64,000 nt of DNA from Clostridiales bacterium. GTDB taxonomy: Bacteria; Bacillota; Clostridia; Oscillospirales; Oscillospiraceae. The stretch spans positions 1 through 64,000 of the forward strand of contig SFIY01000016.1 in NCBI GenBank assembly GCA_004555205.1. The letters run 5' to 3'. Under the pieces are notes generated by a model. It saw only the letters and a program-made list of their open reading frames with translations. It did not search any database and was not told the DNA's origin. How positions within the stretch are numbered: the stretch's first letter is position 1; every line of letters starts with the position of its first letter. A program made the position numbers and the translations under genes. This document shows positions 53,305 through 61,602 of the stretch, piece after piece.

Positions 53305-54495
53305 TTACAGCCGAATTTGCTCGATGATACGCAGGAAATCCTCTGTGCCGTAGATCACCGGCACGGGGTAGGTGGGATTGGCCTCCGCTGCGGCCCAGGC
53401 GGCCATCTGCGGCATGTCCCCGTCTCGTATGCACGCAAAGCCTTCCGGAATGCCCAGGCGGCGGTTCATGGCAAAGATCCCGTCAATAAACGCCTTCGCT
53501 TTCTGTCCGTCGGTGCCTGCCGGACCGACGCCGGTCAGCTCCGCCAGCCGCGCCAGCTTCCTGTGGACTGCCGGGCCGTAATCCCGCAGGATCACCGGCA
53601 GCAGCACCGCGTTGGCCAGACCGTGGGGCACATTGTACAACCCGCCCAGTGTATGGGCAAGGGCATGGACATTGCCCACGGCGGCCCGGGTAAACGCCGC
53701 GCCGGCCTGATAGGACGCGTCCAGCAATGCCTGCCGTGCCGCTAAGTCGTCACCGTGGCGGCAGGCATGCTCCAAATAGCGGAAGATGGTCACCGTGGCT
53801 TGCTCGGCCAGCATATTCGTCTCCCGCGTGGTCATGTGGCAGCTTAAATAGGCCTCCACCGCGTGGGTCAGTGCATCCATGCCGGTCTGCGCCGTTATCG
53901 CAGGGCTCAGTGATACGGTCAGCTCCGGGTCCAGCACCGCGTAGCGCGGCACCAGGCACAGATCGCTTATGGCATATTTATGATGGGATTCATCCGTGAC
54001 TACGGCGGCAATGGTGGTTTCCGAGCCTGTGCCTGCCGTGGTGGGCACGGCGATAAAGGTCGGGATCCTCCGCCGCACTTTCATTAGGCCGCCCAATTGC
54101 GACGCGGTGCGGTCAGGCCGCACGATCAAGGCGGCCGCCGCTTTGGCCGCATCCATGGGCGAGCCGCCGCCAACGGCAACAAGGCTGTCGCATCCGTAAG
54201 CGCGGTAGCAGCGGGCAATAGCCTCCGCCTCAGCACAGCGCGGATTGGGCGTCACGCCGCAGAACAGCTCATACGAGGTAAGCTGCGCCGTCATGGCGCG
54301 AAAAGCGTCCGTTTGGCTCTGCCGACGGCTGGCCACAATCAGCGGCTTTCGTGCATCGCACCCGGCAAGCAGCGACGGCACTTTCTGCAGGCTGCCTGCG
54401 CCGCTGATACACTCGGCCTTGCGCCACGGCAGACAGCGGGCGCCGAGGCTAAAGACGCACTGAAAGGCACGGCAGTATAACTTTTTCCATTCCAT
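53305..54495 (-). CDS. Iron-containing (group III) alcohol dehydrogenase family protein
   Basis: 396 aa from MEWKKLYCRAFQCVFSLGA (RBS gggggtg). NAD(P)-binding GGGSPMDAAKA, VPTTAGTGSE, and the metal-binding segment TGMDALTHAVEAYLS ... ALAHTLGGLYNVPHG with the expected Asp/His ligands. It reduces aldehydes or oxidises alcohols; the closest flavour is lactaldehyde/butanol-type Fe-ADH, but the substrate is not predictable. No pathway partners nearby. Confidence 0.88.
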   Translation of the reverse strand: MEWKKLYCRAFQCVFSLGARCLPWRKAECISGAGSLQKVPSLLAGCDARKPLIVASRRQSQTDAFRAMTAQLTSYELFCGVTPNPRCAEAEAIARCYRAYGCDSLVAVGGGSPMDAAKAAAALIVRPDRTASQLGGLMKVRRRIPTFIAVPTTAGTGSETTIAAVVTDESHHKYAISDLCLVPRYAVLDPELTVSLSPAITAQTGMDALTHAVEAYLSCHMTTRETNMLAEQATVTIFRYLEHACRHGDDLAARQALLDASYQAGAAFTRAAVGNVHALAHTLGGLYNVPHGLANAVLLPVILRDYGPAVHRKLARLAELTGVGPAGTDGQKAKAFIDGIFAMNRRLGIPEGFACIRDGDMPQMAAWAAAEANPTYPVPVIYGTEDFLRIIEQIRL

Positions 54496-54549
54496 ACGGC
54501 AACACCCCCTTTGCCTTATTATGACGCTTTCGGCGGTCAATTGCAACAA

Positions 54550-54576
54550 AAAGGACGGGGAGCAGCCCCGTCCTTT
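54550..54576 (-). terminator. Terminator of hpf
   Basis: aaaggacgggg-agcag-ccccgtccttt, 11-bp stem after the hpf stop. Confidence 0.85.
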
Positions 54577-54587
54577 GAAAATGCAGC

Positions 54588-55127
54588 TTATTCCTCCGTT
54601 TCGATCAGACCGTAGCCGCCGTTATGGCGCGTATATACCACGCAAATAGCGTTGTCGTCCACATTGCGGAACACATAGAACGAATGGCCCAGCAGATTCA
54701 TCTGCAAAATGGCCTCGTCCGTGCTCATGGGCTTGACGGTGAAGCGCTTGGTGCGCACCACATCAAATTCGGCATCCTCCACCAGATCGAACTCGGCCGG
54801 TACATCGGATACCAGCGCGTCGGCACGCAGATTCTTGGCCAGACGCGTCTTGTTCTTGCGAATACGGCGGTCAATAAAGGTCACAGCCTTGTCAATGGCA
54901 CCGCGCATATCGCCGTCGGCGTCCTCCTCCTGCGCGCGGAACAGCGTTCCGTTGGCGGCACGGATGGTCAACTCAACAACGCAGCGGTTTTTCTTCTCCA
55001 CGGCGAAGGTCACAAATGCGTCTGCCTCCTCAGGGAAGTAGCGGTCCAGCTTACTGATCTTTTTTTCGGCGTATTCCTTGATGGAGTTGTTCAACGCGAT
55101 CTTCTTACAGGTAAATGTGAACTTCAT
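54588..55127 (-). CDS. hpf: Ribosome hibernation promoting factor, long form
   Basis: 179 aa from MKFTFTCKKIALNNSIKEYA (ATG 55127; RBS aaaggagcc). N-terminal RaiA/HPF domain (about 1-100) that occupies the 30S decoding region, and the C-terminal dimerisation domain (VVRTKRFTVKPMSTDEAILQMNLLGHSFYVF...) that joins two 70S ribosomes into a 100S dimer. The long form is typical of Firmicutes. Its promoter lies at 55206-55234. Confidence 0.95.
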   Translation of the reverse strand: MKFTFTCKKIALNNSIKEYAEKKISKLDRYFPEEADAFVTFAVEKKNRCVVELTIRAANGTLFRAQEEDADGDMRGAIDKAVTFIDRRIRKNKTRLAKNLRADALVSDVPAEFDLVEDAEFDVVRTKRFTVKPMSTDEAILQMNLLGHSFYVFRNVDDNAICVVYTRHNGGYGLIETEE

Positions 55128-55205
55128 AGGTTTGGCTCCTTTCGCTTGCCCCGCAAAGGGACGGAGAATCGGGTCGGGGAGGTGTTTCCCCTTATCCATG
55201 TGTTT

Positions 55206-55234
55206 ATTATAACACATTGTTCAACACTTGAAAA
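55206..55234 (-). promoter_or_regulatory. Promoter of hpf
   Basis: Minus strand -10 TATAAT (55206-55211), 17-nt spacer, weak -35 TTTTCA (55229-55234). Confidence 0.55.
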
Positions 55235-55335
55235 GTGGCGCAAGGCAAATTTGTGCAAAGTTTACAAATATTTAAAAATAAGGTGACATTTGACATGATA
55301 CGACACACCTTGTCAGAAGTCGACAAAACCTCCTA

Positions 55336-55437
55336 TTTACAAAGCGGTACAAACCGTTTACCATAAGAACCGGAAGCTTTCCAATATCCCACCCGCTTGG
55401 GCCGCTCTGTTTCAGACAGGGCGGCTCCTTTTTATTC
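55336..55437 (+). ncRNA. Candidate small RNA with own promoter and terminator
   Basis: A plausible promoter (TTTACA 55336-55341, 17-nt spacer, TACCAT 55359-55364) is followed about 35 nt later by a strong intrinsic terminator (gccgctctgt-ttcag-acagggcggc, then tcctttttatt; 55401-55436). hpf upstream runs in the other direction, so this plus-strand terminator has no obvious gene to end. That implies a short plus-strand transcript of about 65-70 nt. No known RNA family recognised. Confidence 0.4.
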
Positions 55438-55465
55438 TTGTCAAGTCGGCCAAATATGGTATACT
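55438..55465 (+). promoter_or_regulatory. Promoter of the radical SAM operon
   Basis: -35 TTGTCA (55438-55443), 16-nt spacer, -10 TATACT (55460-55465), directly after the small-RNA terminator. Confidence 0.75.
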
Positions 55466-55491
55466 AATAGCAGCAAACTAAGGAGGTTGCC

Positions 55492-56874
55492 ATGAAAAAA
55501 ATGACGCTTCTCGAGCGGCGCTATCGCCGCGCGCATCTGGACTGCGTGCGCCATATTACGCTCGATCCCAAAGGGCCGGGTGTGGTGCGTATTCATATGA
55601 TCCCGCCCCGCACCGACGATCCCCGCGACCCGTTTTTGCTGCTGCTCAACGGCGCGCAGTTGGTGCCGCTGAACTTGAGCTGGGCCATCCTGCTGGCCAA
55701 TTTTATGGATCAGTTGGAGCCGTTCTCCGGCAGGGAAATCGAGGAATCGGACTGGCGGGCCATGGCAAATCGTGCCGTGACCGCGACCCGCAGAACCTAT
55801 CCCTTTACGCGGCGCGCCGATCTGCTGGCCGATCTGGAGCTGATGCTCACCTCATTGATCGCCGTTGCCCGCGGTGAGGAGCCCGACGCCGAAGTGGCGG
55901 CCCTGACGCTGGGCGAATATGCCGATAAGATGTCCGCGCCGCACCGCATGGACCTGATGGTCAGCGCCATGACCCGAAACGGTGTGTGGCACTGCAATCA
56001 AAAATGCCTGCACTGCTACGCGGCCGGTCAGCCGGCAGGGGAAACGCAGGAGATGACCACGGCGCAGTGGAAAGAGGCGCTGGCGCGTTTACGCAAGGCG
56101 AATATCCCGCAGGTGACCTTCACCGGCGGCGAGCCTACTCTGCGGGAGGATCTGGTGGAGCTGGTGGATGCGGCACAGTGGTTTGTCACACGGCTGAATA
56201 CCAACGGCCGGGCACTGACCCCGGCCTTGTGCCGACAGCTCTATGAGGCAAGTCTTGACAGCGTACAGGTCACGCTCTATGCCGCCGACGCTGCCGGTCA
56301 CAACGCGCTGGTAGGTGTGGACGGCTTTGAAGACACCGTGCAGGGTATCCGCAACGCGGTGGAGGCCGGTCTGATCGTATCGGTGAACACGCCGCTTTGC
56401 ACGCTCAACCGCGACTATGCCGCCACGCTGCGCTTTGCCCACTCTTTAGGCGTGCGCTATGCCACCTGTTCCGGTCTGATTCCCTCCGGCAGCGCCGAGG
56501 GTGAGGCCAGCCGCGCCACGGCACTTTCTCCGGAAGAATTGACGGCGGTGCTGCGCGATGCCACGGCCACGGCGCGGGCTCTGGGCATGGAGCTGGATTT
56601 CACCAGTCCCGGCTGGCTGGAGGAGGAAACCTTGCGCGGCCTGGGGCTGCATCTGATCCCAAGCTGCGGCGCGTGTCTGTCCAATATGGCGCTGGCCCCC
56701 GACGGCAGCGTGGTGCCTTGCCAGAGCTGGCTGGGCGGCGTAACGCTGGGCCATATTTTGCATGATGACTGGCTGTCCGTTTGGGACAGCGAGAAATGCC
56801 GCGCCATTCGTGCAGAGAGCGCCAAAACGGAGCATATCTGCCAACTGCGGCAGGGGAATCAGGGAGGGTGCTGA
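55492..56874 (+). CDS. Radical SAM protein with SPASM-like C-terminus
   Basis: 460 aa; RBS aaggaggttg. An N-terminal region of about 160 residues precedes the radical SAM core with Cys168, Cys172 and Cys175 (CNQKCLHC). GGEPTLR binds SAM. Additional cysteines near the C-terminus (PSCGACLSNM from residue 391, VVPCQSW, EHICQ and a final C) fit an auxiliary Fe-S SPASM-type domain, found in enzymes that modify peptides or proteins. It is 1 bp upstream of a membrane protein with a Cys-Ala array, the natural candidate substrate. The N-terminal part could be a recognition domain but shows no clear RRE pattern by eye. Confidence 0.88.
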   Translation: MKKMTLLERRYRRAHLDCVRHITLDPKGPGVVRIHMIPPRTDDPRDPFLLLLNGAQLVPLNLSWAILLANFMDQLEPFSGREIEESDWRAMANRAVTATRRTYPFTRRADLLADLELMLTSLIAVARGEEPDAEVAALTLGEYADKMSAPHRMDLMVSAMTRNGVWHCNQKCLHCYAAGQPAGETQEMTTAQWKEALARLRKANIPQVTFTGGEPTLREDLVELVDAAQWFVTRLNTNGRALTPALCRQLYEASLDSVQVTLYAADAAGHNALVGVDGFEDTVQGIRNAVEAGLIVSVNTPLCTLNRDYAATLRFAHSLGVRYATCSGLIPSGSAEGEASRATALSPEELTAVLRDATATARALGMELDFTSPGWLEEETLRGLGLHLIPSCGACLSNMALAPDGSVVPCQSWLGGVTLGHILHDDWLSVWDSEKCRAIRAESAKTEHICQLRQGNQGGC

Positions 56875-56875
56875 G

Positions 56876-57988
56876 ATGAAAAAACGCTTGCTCTCCGTCT
56901 TTGCCTGTCTGGCTTTGTGCCTGTTGCTGCTGCCCCTTACCGCGCAGCGCGCCGAAGCAACGGTATATGACCACATCCGTTACTACGGTATCCAGGTGCA
57001 GCCCAACACCGAAGACGGCAGCCTGTATATGAAGGTGACCTTTGAATGGGAGGCTGTGGAGGAGCTGCCCTATGGGCAGGAGCTGAAGATCGGTATTCCC
57101 AACGGCTCTATCCGCGACGTCACCGCGCTCACCGGCAACATCGAGTCGCTGGACTTCGACAACAGCTATATGTATGTCTATCTTACCGACCACTACGATG
57201 CCGGTGAGGTCTTTACCTTCTCCTATTCGTGGGTGCAGGAATACATGTATGCCCTGAGTGATGACGGCAGCGTGCACTACGACTATACCCCCGGATGGTT
57301 CGATGAAATCTCCATCGACCGCATGGAGCTGCAGTGGCTTGACCCTGCCGGAGTCGCGTCGGAACGGTCATTTTCCGGCAGCGGTGACTGGCAGGAGCTT
57401 GACGGAACCATTGTCGGCACCGATCTGGCCTATGGCGCACAGCTCAATGTGGCGGCGGTCTATCCCGATTGGCCCACGACCCTTGCGTGGGAGAACAGTT
57501 CCGAGAATCTGCCGCAGGAGGAGTATTACGACTGGGGCAACGACGATTGGGAGGTGCATGACACTTTTTCCGACTTTGTTACTCTGGTTGTCCTGGTGAT
57601 AATCCTCTTTGTCATCATTTCCATCATTGCTGCCGCTAAAGGCAGCTATCGCGGCGGATTCGGTACGCGCTATGTGTTCGTCCACGGCCTGTGGTATCCG
57701 GCAGGGCCTAACGGCCAGCCGCGTCCCGGCAGCGTGGGCACCAAGCACAAACCAAGCCCCCCTCGCAGCAACAGCAGCAGCCGCGGCGGCGGGTTCGGCG
57801 GCGGCAGCCGGGGCGGTGGATTCGGCGGCGGCGGATTTGGCGGAGGCGGGCATTGCGCCTGCGCCAGCAGTTGTGCCTGCGCCTGTGCCTGCGCCTGTGC
57901 AGGCGGCGGCCGCGCCGGCTGCAGTGCCAAGAATCTCTACGGCGCCGTACATTTGAGCGAGCAGCTTACAAAAGAACTCCATCCGTAA
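56876..57988 (+). CDS. Membrane protein with Gly-rich tail and Cys-Ala array; candidate radical SAM substrate
   Basis: 370 aa; RBS gggagggtg. Signal peptide (residues 1-26, SVFACLALCLLLLPLTAQRAEA), extracytoplasmic beta-rich domain (about 30-220), one membrane helix (about 233-255, VTLVVLVIILFVIISIIAA), then a tail that should be cytosolic. The tail has a Pro/Ser stretch, GGGFGGG repeats and an array with Cys at 327, 329, 333, 335, 337, 339, 341 and 349 (HCACASSCACACACACA, then GGGRAGCS). The outer part is loosely like DUF2207 proteins, which also have Gly-rich tails. Co-transcribed with the radical SAM gene. Function unknown. Confidence 0.75.
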   Translation: MKKRLLSVFACLALCLLLLPLTAQRAEATVYDHIRYYGIQVQPNTEDGSLYMKVTFEWEAVEELPYGQELKIGIPNGSIRDVTALTGNIESLDFDNSYMYVYLTDHYDAGEVFTFSYSWVQEYMYALSDDGSVHYDYTPGWFDEISIDRMELQWLDPAGVASERSFSGSGDWQELDGTIVGTDLAYGAQLNVAAVYPDWPTTLAWENSSENLPQEEYYDWGNDDWEVHDTFSDFVTLVVLVIILFVIISIIAAAKGSYRGGFGTRYVFVHGLWYPAGPNGQPRPGSVGTKHKPSPPRSNSSSRGGGFGGGSRGGGFGGGGFGGGGHCACASSCACACACACAGGGRAGCSAKNLYGAVHLSEQLTKELHP

Positions 57989-58024
57989 AAAAATCGGTCT
58001 GACAGTTGTCAGACCGATTTTTTT
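57987..58024. terminator. Convergent terminator
   Basis: aaaaaaatcggtctgac...gtcagaccgattttttt, 17-bp stem with A/T tracts both sides. Confidence 0.92.
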
Positions 58025-58035
58025 GACCGTTTTGC

Positions 58036-58794
58036 TTATTTCAGTAATGTCAGCACAGAATGGCAAATACCGTTGGTGGCCCACACGGAGCCGCCGCGGT
58101 ATGGGTCAATGGGGCTGCCGTCCAGACGGGTGATTTTTCCACCGGCCTCGGTGAGGATCAGACTGCCGGCGGCATAGTCCCACGGGCTGAGCCGGCACTC
58201 GAAAAACACCTCTGCCCGACCGCAGGCCACATAGCATACATCCAATTCCGCCGAGCCGAAGCGGCGGAAATCCAGACCCAAATCGTAGAGCCGGCGCATC
58301 AGGGAAAACGAGCGGTCGGTAAAGCGGCGGTCATAGATGGTGGAGCCGCACATGGTAATGGCATGGGACATATCCCGGTCACTGACATGGATGGGATGGC
58401 CGTTCAAAAACGCACCGCCGCCGCGCCGGGCCGCAAACATTTCCTCCGTGAACGGATTATATACCACGCCGTACGCCACGCAGCCCTCATGCACCAGCGC
58501 CACGGCGATGTTGCTGTGGTGCATATGGCGGACAAAATTGGTGGTGCCGTCAATGGGGTCCACCACAAACACCCACGGCTTGTCAAGGGTTTCGTGTTCC
58601 CCCTCCTCGCCGAGAAAACCGGCCTCCGGCACCAGCGCCAGCAGTTCTCTTTGCAGAAAAGTCTGCACCGCCACATCGTATTTCGTCACCAGATCGGCGG
58701 CGCCGTTTTTTTCATGGGTGTCTTTTTCAATATCATGGGCATTCCGGATCATGTCTCCTGCCCGTCGCACAACGGCGATCAGTCGGTCTAACAT
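58036..58794 (-). CDS. Inositol monophosphatase family protein
   Basis: 252 aa from MLDRLIAVVRRAGDMIRNAH (ATG 58794 with gaggtg 6 nt upstream; another ATG at 58812 overlaps the previous gene). Metal-binding motifs GEEGEHE, DPIDGTTNFVRH and WDYAAGSLILTEAGG are intact, so it should be an active Mg2+-dependent phosphatase. The physiological substrate may be inositol phosphate, or others such as PAP or fructose-1,6-bisphosphate. It is the last gene of the TCS-amidohydrolase-peptidase run. Confidence 0.92.
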   Translation of the reverse strand: MLDRLIAVVRRAGDMIRNAHDIEKDTHEKNGAADLVTKYDVAVQTFLQRELLALVPEAGFLGEEGEHETLDKPWVFVVDPIDGTTNFVRHMHHSNIAVALVHEGCVAYGVVYNPFTEEMFAARRGGGAFLNGHPIHVSDRDMSHAITMCGSTIYDRRFTDRSFSLMRRLYDLGLDFRRFGSAELDVCYVACGRAEVFFECRLSPWDYAAGSLILTEAGGKITRLDGSPIDPYRGGSVWATNGICHSVLTLLK

Positions 58795-58804
58795 CGTATT
58801 CACC

Positions 58805-60010
58805 TCAATCAATGGCGGCCGCGGGGTCCATCACGGCATTAAGCACGGCGGTATAATAGCGGCTGACAGCCACCAGCTCGTCCAGTTCAATATACTCATC
58901 CACGGTATGGGCCAGATTTTCCCGGCCCGGGCCGATGCCGATACAGGGAATGCCTGCCTCGCCGGCATAGTGACTGCCGTTGGTGCAGAAGCTGTAGCCG
59001 GTGAGTTGGGGATGATAGCCCATATCGCACACAGCCTTCCGGACGGCCTGCACGAAGTCACTGTCAGCAGGAACGCGCCAGGCGGGGAAGAAGCGGTCGG
59101 CGGCAATGACAGCGCCGGTATAGCATTGCTCCTCCCCTGCGGTGAAGGACACCTTGGCCTTCAGCGTGGGATCGTCCTTCCTCATTTCGTCAATGACGGC
59201 CTGCAGGGGCGCCAGCACACTCTCACGGGTTTCGCCTACCAGCAGACGGCGGTCAAAGGTCACGCGGCAATAGTGGGGCACCACCGACGCGCCGGGATAA
59301 GGCGCGGAGCGGATGTCCGTCAGCTCCAGAATCCCTTTGCCGAACATACCCTCCTGCTCCACAGGCGGCAGGGCACGGAAGCGGTCGATGATACGGCAGG
59401 CGGCATACACCGCGTTGACGCCCTTTTCCGGGTTGGCGCTGTGGCAGGGCACGCCGTAGGTCTCCAGACAGATCTCCGCGCGGCCGCGCTGGGAGCACTT
59501 GATATTCATTTCCGACGCCTCACCGATGACCACCAGATCAGGTTTCACGGCGGCGCTGATCTTACGGGCGGACACGCCCTCGAAGCACTCCTCATGTACC
59601 GTGCCGGACACCCAGATCTCGCCGGCAAAATCGCGGTTTGTCAAACGGGCAAAGCGCTCTGCGGCGAACAGGTACGCCGCCACGGCGCCCTTCATATCCG
59701 CGGCGCCGCGCCCGTAAAGGCGGCCGCCCTCCAGTTCGGCGGCAAAGGGATCATGACGCCAGTCAGCGGCATTATCGGCGCGGACGGTATCTATATGGCC
59801 GTCAAACAGAATGCGCCTGCCGGGACGCTTACCGCGCAGACAGCCCAGCACATTGCCGTATTCATCGGTATAGGCCATGTCAAAATGCTTGGCACGCATA
59901 AAGGCGATCATCAAATCCGCCACGGCCTTTTCCTCGCCGGAATAGCTGCGTGCGGCAAGCAGGTCCTGACAAAGGGCGATCAGCTCGCCCTGCTCCAGCC
60001 TGTCCATCAT
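58805..60010 (-). CDS. M20-family metallopeptidase/deacylase (YgeY/ArgE-like)
   Basis: 401 aa; RBS aggaggaagg. Metal ligands of the M20 fold in ILFDGHIDTV, YGRGAADMKGA, GTVHEECFEG with the general-base Glu, GEASEMN and the late HTVDEYIELDEL. It resembles the YgeY-type hydrolases and acetylornithine deacetylases; selenium metabolism genes that go with YgeY are not nearby. The start overlaps the amidohydrolase stop (ATGA). Likely hydrolyses an N-acyl or dipeptide bond. Confidence 0.85.
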   Translation of the reverse strand: MMDRLEQGELIALCQDLLAARSYSGEEKAVADLMIAFMRAKHFDMAYTDEYGNVLGCLRGKRPGRRILFDGHIDTVRADNAADWRHDPFAAELEGGRLYGRGAADMKGAVAAYLFAAERFARLTNRDFAGEIWVSGTVHEECFEGVSARKISAAVKPDLVVIGEASEMNIKCSQRGRAEICLETYGVPCHSANPEKGVNAVYAACRIIDRFRALPPVEQEGMFGKGILELTDIRSAPYPGASVVPHYCRVTFDRRLLVGETRESVLAPLQAVIDEMRKDDPTLKAKVSFTAGEEQCYTGAVIAADRFFPAWRVPADSDFVQAVRKAVCDMGYHPQLTGYSFCTNGSHYAGEAGIPCIGIGPGRENLAHTVDEYIELDELVAVSRYYTAVLNAVMDPAAAID

Positions 60011-61602
60011 GTTTCCTTCCTCCTGATTACTTGTCCGGCCCTTGCGCCGGTGATTTGACCGTCCTCCAGCGCCACAACGCCGTTTACGATCACATATCGC
60101 ATACCCTGCGCCAAACGGCAGGGGTCTTCGTAGGTGCCGGGTTCGTTCAGCTCACGGAGCGCAAACACATTGATGTCCGCGTCCATGCCCACCGCCAGAC
60201 AGCCCTTGCCCTGTATCCGCAGCGCCTGTGCAGGCCCCTGCGTCATCTTATGTACGGCTTCCTCCACGCTCAGCGTGCCCTTTTCCCGCACGAAGCGGGT
60301 CAGCAGGTGGGTAAAGGCGCCGTATACGCGGGGATGGAGCTGTCCCTCCGTAGGATAGGTGGCATCGGAGATCAAATTGCTCTTCTCGTCGCGCAAAATG
60401 GCGGCAATGTCGTCCTCGGAGGCCATAAAGTCGATCATGGTAATCTCGCAGTGCTCGCTCACCAGCAAATCGCAGCAGGCCTCCAACGGCGCTTTGCCCA
60501 TCATGCGCCCAATCTCGGCCAGACTCTTGCCCTGATAAATGTGGTTTTCCCTGCGGTGCAGGCTGGTAAGGTAAATGCCGTCCCAGCCGGCAAGACCGGC
60601 AATATTGTCAAAGCCCGCGCCGCTTTTGATCCGCTCTGCCAGCGCCTTGCGCACGGCAGGGTCCTTCAGCCGCTCGGTCACCGCGTCCGGACCGCCGGTA
60701 AGATAGTCCGGCGGCAGAATATGCAGCAGTTGGGTGGACCCGGCCGTATAGGGATATACATCGCAGCTCACATCCATGCCTTCCCTGCGGGCCTGTGCCA
60801 GCATTTGCAGTGCCTGCGGGATCTTTTTGCCCCAGTTGTCCCGGCCCATGGCCTTGAGGTGGCTGATATGCACGGGGATGTCCAATGTCCGGGCCACCGC
60901 GAGCATTTCCTCCAGCGCCTCACACACACCGCCGCCCTCCTGGCGCATATGCACGGTAACGGGAATGTTTCGCCCGGCAAGAGGCCGCAGTACCTCTATC
61001 AGCTCGGCAGTGGTATAAAAGCACTCCGGCGCGTAGCCAAGACCCAGCGACACGCCCAGCGCGCCGTCCTGCAGGGCACGCTCCATAGAAGCGCGGATCG
61101 TCTCGCAGTGCGATTTCTCCAGACGCTCCACCTGGTAGCCGGCCGCATCGGCGCGCAGGACCCCTGCGCCCACCAGCATCCCCACATGGAGGGGCAGGTC
61201 ATGGAGTCGGCTCAGATAGCCTGCCATACTGTCGGTACGGATGTGGGGCGGCACTTCGCCGGTAATGGGGCTGAGATACGACAGGATTTCCGCCCTGTGT
61301 GTATCGCCAAAAGGCGCCGCAGACAGGCCGCAGTTGCCGTTGACGATGGTCGTCAGACCCTGGGACAGCTCCAAGTCGCCGAAATGCGGCCGGAACACTG
61401 CCGCGTCGGCATGGCGGTGGATGTCAATAAAGCCGGGCGTCACCAGTCGGCCCGATGCGTCAATGGTGCGCTGTGCGGCGGCGCCAGGCAGCATACCGAC
61501 GGCGGCAATTTTGCCGCCCTGTACCGCCACATCGGCGCGGCGCGCCGCGCTGCCGGTGCCGTCAATGACCATACCGCCGCGTATCAGCAAATCATATATC
61601 AT
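60007..61602 (-). CDS. N-acyl-D-amino-acid deacylase (D-aminoacylase) family amidohydrolase
   Basis: 531 aa; RBS ggaggc. Amidohydrolase fold with the metal motif GFIDIHRHADAAVF, NGNCGLSAAPF, VTVHMRQEGGGV, HISHLKAMG and DVYPYTAGST; the C-terminal part has the LISDATYPTEGQLHPRVYG and GMDADINVF segments. Family members release D-amino acids from N-acyl forms or act on D-dipeptides. The start overlaps the kinase stop and the stop overlaps the peptidase start. Confidence 0.9.
   Translation of the reverse strand: MIYDLLIRGGMVIDGTGSAARRADVAVQGGKIAAVGMLPGAAAQRTIDASGRLVTPGFIDIHRHADAAVFRPHFGDLELSQGLTTIVNGNCGLSAAPFGDTHRAEILSYLSPITGEVPPHIRTDSMAGYLSRLHDLPLHVGMLVGAGVLRADAAGYQVERLEKSHCETIRASMERALQDGALGVSLGLGYAPECFYTTAELIEVLRPLAGRNIPVTVHMRQEGGGVCEALEEMLAVARTLDIPVHISHLKAMGRDNWGKKIPQALQMLAQARREGMDVSCDVYPYTAGSTQLLHILPPDYLTGGPDAVTERLKDPAVRKALAERIKSGAGFDNIAGLAGWDGIYLTSLHRRENHIYQGKSLAEIGRMMGKAPLEACCDLLVSEHCEITMIDFMASEDDIAAILRDEKSNLISDATYPTEGQLHPRVYGAFTHLLTRFVREKGTLSVEEAVHKMTQGPAQALRIQGKGCLAVGMDADINVFALRELNEPGTYEDPCRLAQGMRYVIVNGVVALEDGQITGARAGQVIRRKET

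Noticed and set aside
57851..57926. Short CRISPR-like repeat tract (tgcgcctgtgcc units)
   Set aside because: The repeat is in frame within a coding tail and encodes Cys-Ala dipeptides; there are no spacers.
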